Source: Bolinopsis microptera (Eukaryota; Ctenophora; Tentaculata; Lobata; Bolinopsidae). From it: a DNA stretch of 23,500 nucleotides. The stretch lies in NCBI RefSeq assembly GCF_026151205.1, contig NC_087073.1:3338501-3362000 (forward strand), given 5' to 3'. The notes beneath the pieces are model-generated. The model saw only the letters and a program-made list of their open reading frames with translations, was not told the DNA's origin and made no database searches. Positions 17,736 to 23,500 of this stretch are shown here, piece by piece (position 1 is the first letter of the stretch; the number at the start of each line of letters is the position of its first letter). The translations under genes were made by a program, and so were the position numbers.

Positions 17736-18047
17736 GAGCTACAATGCATAGCTAACTAAAAGGTCGCTAGTACATATTAACTTTTATATAGTGTAGCGAC
17801 CTATCAGGTCTACACTGGTTTGGCAACAATAATTGGCATATTTTCAGTCACGAAATTTAAATTTAATTAAGAGGAAGTGTGTAACTTGTAAACGAGTCCG
17901 CTCGCGCACAGTGCAGTAGCGAAACGTACGTAACTGTGGGCCGCCCCTCGCTATATTTTTGCAGCCCCCTGTCCAGTGTCCATATTTAATATCATAACTC
18001 AGCGCGCGCTACTTCGTAGCACTTACCTATAATATTTCGAGAAGAAA

Positions 18048-18063
18048 GCGGCGCGCGCCGCGC
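18048..18063. repeat. GC-only palindrome
   Basis: GCGGCGCGCGCCGC is a perfect 14 bp palindrome. About 40 bases to its left GCTAC-TTC-GTAGC forms another hairpin. Both lie just before the decamer array that borders the satellite. Confidence 0.7.
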
Positions 18064-18250
18064 TATAATTCGATGAAATTTAAACAAGTAACATCCGTCA
18101 ACCACGCCCCCCTCCTCAATTTTTTTAAATATCTTCATTTTAGACTTTAGCTTAGACAATACGGTTGTAAAATATTTGTTTGAGTGTATTTTAGAGCAAA
18201 ACGCGCATTTTGCTAGTACTACACAGGATCGAGGAGCAAATTGCAAAGAA

Positions 18251-18330
18251 ACTGCCACAAACTGCTACAAACTGCTACTAACTGCTACAAACTGGCACTA
18301 ACTGCCACAAACTGCTACTAACTGCTGCAA
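18251..18330 (+). repeat. Decamer array, eight copies of ACTGCYACAA
   Basis: Exactly eight in-phase 10 bp units (ACTGCCACAA, ACTGCTACAA, ACTGCTACTA, ACTGGCACTA and similar) stand 43 bases before the first satellite unit. The same decamer in the opposite orientation borders the other end of the satellite array. Confidence 0.92.
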
Positions 18331-18373
18331 TCTCGCCCACGCATTCGCTTAACGGGTGATACTCGTAAAATAT

Positions 18374-18553
18374 CCCAGGAACCCTGACCGGATGGGGCTT
18401 AACTTTGAAAGTAAAAGAGTTGGAGACTTCCGGTTTTTTGTAACATGTTCCTCTTTTAAAAGTAACGTTACCTCTCCAGGAGGAAAATTCAAGACAACGT
18501 AATTGTTGAGTTATCTCAAAATCTCCAGAAAAGTCCCCTTTCGGGCCGATCAA
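18374..18553 (-). other. 60-codon open frame conserved in every satellite unit (unit 1 copy), coding status doubtful
   Basis: On the minus strand each X holds an ATG and 60 open codons reaching exactly to the X boundary. The product starts MIGPKGDFSGDFEITQQLRC and ends HPVRVPG, then runs 13 codons into Y in complete units. Because units are nearly identical, the repetition of the frame is no evidence for coding. No domain, signal peptide or membrane segment is recognised. Confidence 0.25.
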
Positions 18554-21500
18554 AAGTTTGCAACTTTAACTTTGCGGATTCCTGTACTCTGGTTGGCTGA
18601 ATTGTGTCACGTGGTAGCTGCTTGAACATTGGAAAGCGCCACGCGTGCAAATCATGCTTGTTGTTGCGCGCGAGGTCAAGCCGTCTGTTTAAATTAAACC
18701 AACTCTAGTACCACCACCAGCCGGTAACTTTTCCTGGGTAAGAAGTAACCAATTAGGGCTACTAAGTGCCGAACACAAGGATATTTCGTATTCGGATCAT
18801 ATGCCTGCAGGCTGTCTGTCGCTTAAGACCATGGTCGCTCTTAACTGAGCGGTAAGTGACGTTAAGTGAGACCGTGAGCACCACTTCTTGCCAATTTGCT
18901 TTTGAATTACGGCCCAATCATGAAGTTAAACAGTACAAGTTGTGTTTTAACGGCAAAATACAGCGAATTCTAGCCCTTGAAAGTTGTAGGTTTGGAAGAT
19001 CAATACGGCTGCTTTAATTCTTAAAAGTCTTAAGTTAGAACGGCCAAAACACCCTACTCGGCGTCCCCAGGAACCCTGACCGGATGGGGCTTAACTTTGA
19101 AAGTAAAAGAGTTGGAGACTTCCGGTTTTTTGTAACATGTTCCTCTTTTAAAAGTAACGTTACCTCTCCAGGAGGAAAATTCAAGACAACGTAATTGTTG
19201 AGTTATCTCAAAATCTCCAGAAAAGTCCCCTTTCGGGCCGATCAAAAGTTTGCAACTTTAACTTTGCGGATTCCTGTACTCTGGTTGGCTGAATTGTGTC
19301 ACGTGGTAGCTGCTTGAACATTGGAAAGCGCCACGCGTGCAAATCATGCTTGTTGTTGCGCGCGAGGTCAAGCCGTCTGTTTAAATTAAACCAACTCTAG
19401 TACCACCACCAGCCGGTAACTTTTCCTGGGTAAGAAGTAACCAATTAGGGCTACTAAGTGCCGAACACAAGGATATTTCGTATTCGGATCATATGCCTGC
19501 AGGCTGTCTGTCGCTTAAGACCATGGTCGCTCTTAACTGAGCGATAAGTGACGTTAAGTGAGACCGTGAGCACCACTTCTTGCCAATTTGCTTTTGAATT
19601 ACGGCCCAATCATGAAGTTAAACAGTACAAGTTGTGTTTTAACGGCAAAATACAGCGAATTCTAGCCCTTGAAAGTTGTAGGTTTGGAAGATCAATACGG
19701 CTGCTTTAATTCTTAAAAGTCTTAAGTTAGAACGGCCAAAACACCCTACTCGGCGTCAGCCAGCTGCACCCAGGAACCCTGACCGGATGGGGCTTAACTT
19801 TGAAAGTAAAAGAGTTGGAGACTTCCGGTTTTTTGTAACATGTTCCTCTTTTAAAAGTAACGTTACCTCTCCAGGAGGAAAATTCAAGACAACGTAATTG
19901 TTGAGTTATCTCAAAATCTCCAGAAAAGTCCCCTTTCGGGCCGATCAAAAGTTTGCAACTTTAACTTTGCGGATTCCTGTACTCTGGTTGGCTGAATTGT
20001 GTCACGTGGTAGCTGCTTGAACATTGGAAAGCGCCACGCGTGCAAATCATGCTTGTTGTTGCGCGCGAGGTCAAGCCGTCTGTTTAAATTAAACCAACTC
20101 TAGTACCACCACCAGCCGGTAACTTTTCCTGGGTAAGAAGTAACCAATTAGGGCTACTAAGTGCCGAACACAAGGATATTTCGTATTCGGATCATATGCC
20201 TGCAGGCTGTCTGTCGCTTAAGACCATGGTCGCTCTTAACTGAGCGGTAAGTGACGTTAAGTGAGACCGTGAGCACCACTTCTTGCCAATTTGCTTTTGA
20301 ATTACGGCCCAATCATGAAGTTAAACAGTACAAGTTGTGTTTTAACGGCAAAATACAGCGAATTCTAGCCCTTGAAAGTTGTAGGTTTGGAAGATCAATA
20401 CGGCTGCTTTAATTCTTAAAAGTCTTAAGTTAGAACGGCCAAAACACCCTACTCGGCGTCAGCCAGCTGCACCCAGGAACCCTGACCGGATGGGGCTTAA
20501 CTTTGAAAGTAAAAGAGTTGGAGACTTCCGGTTTTTTGTAACATGTTCCTCTTTTAAAAGTAACGTTACCTCTCCAGGAGGAAAATTCAAGACAACGTAA
20601 TTGTTGAGTTATCTCAAAATCTCCAGAAAAGTCCCCTTTCGGGCCGATCAAAAGTTTGCAACTTTAACTTTGCGGATTCCTGTACTCTGGTTGGCTGAAT
20701 TGTGTCACGTGGTAGCTGCTTGAACATTGGAAAGCGCCACGCGTGCAAATCATGCTTGTTGTTGCGCGCGAGGTCAAGCCGTCTGTTTAAATTAAACCAA
20801 CTCTAGTACCACCACCAGCCGGTAACTTTTCCTGGGTAAGAAGTAACCAATTAGGGCTACTAAGTGCCGAACACAAGGATATTTCGTATTCGGATCATAT
20901 GCCTGCAGGCTGTCTGTCGCTTAAGACCATGGTCGCTCTTAACTGAGCGATAAGTGACGTTAAGTGAGACCGTGAGCACCACTTCTTGCCAATTTGCTTT
21001 TGAATTACGGCCCAATCATGAAGTTAAACAGTACAAGTTGTGTTTTAACGGCAAAATACAGCGAATTCTAGCCCTTGAAAGTTGTAGGTTTGGAAGATCA
21101 ATACGGCTGCTTTAATTCTTAAAAGTCTTAAGTTAGAACGGCCAAAACACCCTACTCGGCGTCAGCCAGCTGCACCCAGGAACCCTGACCGGATGGGGCT
21201 TAACTTTGAAAGTAAAAGAGTTGGAGACTTCCGGTTTTTTGTAACATGTTCCTCTTTTAAAAGTAACGTTACCTCTCCAGGAGGAAAATTCAAGACAACG
21301 TAATTGTTGAGTTATCTCAAAATCTCCAGAAAAGTCCCCTTTCGGGCCGATCAAAAGTTTGCAACTTTAACTTTGCGGATTCCTGTACTCTGGTTGGCTG
21401 AATTGTGTCACGTGGTAGCTGCTTGAACATTGGAAAGCGCCACGCGTGCAAATCATGCTTGTTGTTGCGCGCGAGGTCAAGCCGTCTGTTTAAATTAAAC

Positions 21501-22580
21501 CAACTCTAGTACCACCACCAGCCGGTAACTTTTCCTGGGTAAGAAGTAACCAATTAGGGCTACTAAGTGCCGAACACAAGGATATTTCGTATTCGGATCA
21601 TATGCCTGCAGGCTGTCTGTCGCTTAAGACCATGGTCGCTCTTAACTGAGCGGTAAGTGACGTTAAGTGAGACCGTGAGCACCACTTCTTGCCAATTTGC
21701 TTTTGAATTACGGCCCAATCATGAAGTTAAACAGTACAAGTTGTGTTTTAACGGCAAAATACAGCGAATTCTAGCCCTTGAAAATTGTAGGTTTGGAAGA
21801 TCAATACGGCTGCTTTAATTCTTAAAAGTCTTAAGTTAGAACGGCCAAAACACCCTACTCGGCGTCAACCAGCTGCACCCAGGAACCCTGACCGGATGGG
21901 GCTTAACTTTGAAAGTAAAAGAGTTGGAGACTTCCGGTTTTTTGTAACATGTTCCTCTTTTAAAAGTAACGTTACCTCTCCAGGAGGAAAATTCAAGACA
22001 ACGTAATTGTTGAGTTATCTCAAAATCTCCAGAAAAGTCCCCTTTCGGGCCGATCAAAAGTTTGCAACTTTAACTTTGCGGATTCCTGTACTCTGGTTGG
22101 CTGAATTGTGTCACGTGGTAGCTGCTTGAACATTGGAAAGCGCCACGCGTGCAAATCATGCTTGTTGTTGCGCGCGAGGTCAAGCCGTCTGTTTAAATTA
22201 AACCAACTCTAGTACCACCACCAGCCGGTAACTTTTCCTGGGTAAGAAGTAACCAATTAGAGCTACTAAGTGCCGAACACAAGGATATTTCGTATTCGGA
22301 TCATATGCCTGCAGGCTGTCTGTCGCTTAAGACCATGGTCGCTCTTAACTGAGCGGTAAGTGACGTTAAGTGAGACCGTGAGCACCACTTCTTGCCAATT
22401 TGCTTTTGAATTACGGCCCAATCATGAAGTTAAACAGTACAAGTTGTGTTTTAACGGCAAAATACAGCGAATTCTAGCCCTTGAAAGTTGTAGGTTTGGA
22501 AGATCAATACGGCTGCTTTAATTCTTAAAAGTCTTAAGTTAGAACGGCCAAAACACCCTACTCGGCGTCAACCAGCTGCA

Positions 22581-22945
22581 CCCAGGAACCCTGACCGGAT
22601 GGGGCTTAACTTTGAAAGTAAAAGAGTTGGAGACTTCCGGTTTTTTGTAACATGTTCCTCTTTTAAAAGTAACGTTACCTCTCCAGGAGGAAAATTCAAG
22701 ACAACGTAATTGTTGAGTTATCTCAAAATCTCCAGAAAAGTCCCCTTTCGGGCCGATCAAAAGTTTGCAACTTTAACTTTGCGGATTCCTGTACTCTGGT
22801 TGGCTGAATTGTGTCACGTGGTAGCTGCTTGAACATTGGAAAGCGCCACGCGTGCAAATCATGCTTGTTGTTGCGCGCGAGGTCAAGCCGTCTGTTTAAA
22901 TTAAACCAACTCTAGTACCACCACCAGCCGGTAACTTTTCCTGGG
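22581..22945. mobile_element. Unit X, 365 bp candidate inverted-repeat element (type copy at the array end)
   Basis: Left end CCCAGGAACCCTGACCGG and the complement of the right end, CCCAGGAAAAGTTACCGG, agree at 17 of the first 22 positions. The whole array begins and ends precisely at these ends, and the second array at 23270 begins at the same base. No target duplication is convincing and no superfamily can be assigned, so calling it a mobile element is an inference. Confidence 0.45.
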
Positions 22946-23269
22946 ATCTGTTCCATATATTGGAACCGTCGACGAGTCCAACTCGGCGCACGTCCTGGTA
23001 GGTTATAAACCTACAAGCATTCGCGCGCCGTTTGCAGCAGTTAGTAGCAGTTTGTAGTATAGCAGTCAGTGCCAGTTTGTAGCAGTTAGTGCCAGTTTGC
23101 GGCAGTTTGTAGCAGTTGCGCGCGGCGTGCGTTGCGCAGTAAAGACACGAGCGCGACTGCTACAAACTGCTAGTAGTATTTGTGTTGATTGTTATTATTA
23201 ACTATTAATTAAGTTACGTTAGGTTGAAATATTTGCTTAAAACACTACTAAATGTTGTTTTTAAATATT
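22946..23269. other. Spacer between two satellite arrays, rich in hairpins
   Basis: Directly after the array come three small hairpins: GTTCCA-TATAT-TGGAAC (22950-22966), CGAGT-CCA-ACTCG (22973-22985) and GTAGGTT-ATA-AACCTAC (22998-23014). An inverted decamer array (23031-23115) and a GC-rich stretch follow, then AT-rich sequence up to the next array. No coding region. Confidence 0.75.
23031..23115 (-). repeat. Decamer array, inverted relative to 18251-18330
   Basis: About eight units such as TTTGTAGCAG, TTAGTGCCAG and TTTGCGGCAG, the reverse complement of the ACTGCYACAA family, with a 5 bp irregularity at 23056-23065. A single unit in the other orientation at 23156-23170 can pair with 23102-23116 to give a 15 bp stem. 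Confidence 0.9.
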
Positions 23270-23500
23270 CCCAGGAACCCTGACCGGATGGGGCTTAACT
23301 TTGAAAGTAAAAGAGTTGGAGACTTCCGGTTTTTTGTAACATGTTCCTCTTTTAAAAGTAACGTTACCTCTCCAGGAGGAAAATTCAAGACAACGTAATT
23401 GTTGAGTTATCTCAAAATCTCCAGAAAAGTCCCCTTTCGGGCCGATCAAAAGTTTGCAACTTTAACTTTGCGGATTCCTGTACTCTGGTTGGCTGAATTG
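23270..23500. repeat. Start of a second satellite array (X unit, cut by the window edge)
   Basis: Starts with CCCAGGAACC and matches the first 231 bases of unit X. It is in the same orientation as the first array and begins at the same base of the unit, but with different left-flanking DNA. Confidence 0.92.

Larger units (their letters stand above)
16419..18250. other. Region upstream of TBCE, no supported gene
   Basis: The TBCE promoter should lie here, but no TATA box or other core element can be assigned. It contains a direct repeat of CTAGCTAGACAGTAC (about 16634 and 16735), a hAT-like element (16768-17123), repeated GGCGCGGCACAGTA words, and GC-rich palindromes. Two minus-strand open frames of 80 and 88 codons (17286-17528, 17992-18258) show no recognisable domain. 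Confidence 0.5.
18374..22945. repeat. Satellite array, 703 bp period, six and a half units, structure X(YX)6
   Basis: Units start with CCCAGGAACC at 18374, 19066, 19769, 20472, 21175, 21878 and 22581. Spacing is 703 bp except the first (692 bp), which lacks 11 bases (AGCCAGCTGCA) at its end. The last unit stops after 365 bp at TTTTCCTGGG. Units are almost identical, with only a handful of single-base differences seen. The 365 bp part X has imperfect inverted ends (17 of 22 positions, core CCCAGGAA); the rest, Y, is 338 bp. No rRNA, snRNA, tRNA or known protein is recognised in it. Confidence 0.93.

Noticed and set aside
17992-18258. 88-codon minus-strand open frame
   Set aside because: It runs through decamer repeat and GC palindromes and shows no protein-like pattern.
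18371-18380. Helitron 5' end (A followed by TC) at the satellite start
   Set aside because: The second array has T before TC, and no CTRR with a preceding hairpin is found at the array end.
18739-19065. Possible spliced-leader RNA gene in Y (GAGCG followed by GTAAGT, as in tandem SL RNA arrays)
   Set aside because: No good Sm-binding site follows (AATTTGCTTTTGA is not the consensus), and two of six units have A in place of the G of GT.
18374-22945. Hammerhead ribozyme or retrozyme, 5S rRNA or U snRNA repeat
   Set aside because: No CTGANGA/GAAA ribozyme core on either strand, and no 5S or U1/U2 landmark sequences are recognisable.
18374-22945. LTR or TRIM element with X as LTR
   Set aside because: X does not start with TG or end with CA, no primer-binding site follows X, and no polypurine tract precedes it.
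18374-23500. CRISPR-like array
   Set aside because: Units are 703 bp with no variable spacers, in a eukaryotic context.

Overview
The window is animal (metazoan) nuclear DNA, not bacterial. It has spliced genes with GT-AG introns, two non-LTR retrotransposons of the CR1/Jockey type, short inverted-repeat DNA transposons and a satellite array with a 703 bp period. It is AT-rich with local GC-rich islands. The species cannot be named from the sequence. An invertebrate with compact introns and active LINE and hAT families fits best.

Layout. Positions 1-892 hold a small tandem repeat and probable LINE leader sequence. A nearly full-length LINE lies on the + strand (893-5335). It has an ORF1 with a PHD-like zinc cluster and three CCCH zinc fingers, and an ORF2 with endonuclease and reverse transcriptase broken by one frameshift. 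From 5727 to 16418, on the - strand, I reconstruct the 5' five coding exons of tubulin folding cofactor E (TBCE): an N-terminal CAP-Gly domain, then the start of the leucine-rich repeats. Exon 1 and exon 2 are separated by an intron of about 8.4 kb. Inside that intron, on the opposite strand, sit two complete four-exon Rab32/38/29-like small GTPase genes (9649-10864 and 14548-15593). Between them is a second, badly deleted LINE (minus strand, 12132-14424). TBCE intron 3 carries a 964 bp non-autonomous hAT-type element packed with GACCGG-like repeats. It has a perfect 8 bp target duplication and lies 15 bases from a splice donor.

Upstream of TBCE (16419-18250) is non-coding DNA with a second, smaller hAT-like element and GC-rich palindromes. 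From 18374 a satellite array runs as X(YX)6, where X is a 365 bp unit with imperfect inverted ends and Y is 338 bp. It ends at 22945. Decamer repeats in opposite orientations border the array, and a second array starts at 23270 at the same base of the unit.

How the genes relate. TBCE acts in assembly and disassembly of the alpha/beta-tubulin dimer. The Rab pair would act in trafficking to lysosome-related compartments if the family assignment is right. No functional link between them is implied by the nesting. The Rab pair arose by duplication and shares a 130 bp tract of complete identity across an exon-intron boundary, best explained by recent gene conversion. The rest of TBCE (later leucine-rich repeats and ubiquitin-like domain) was not found and may lie beyond the left edge.
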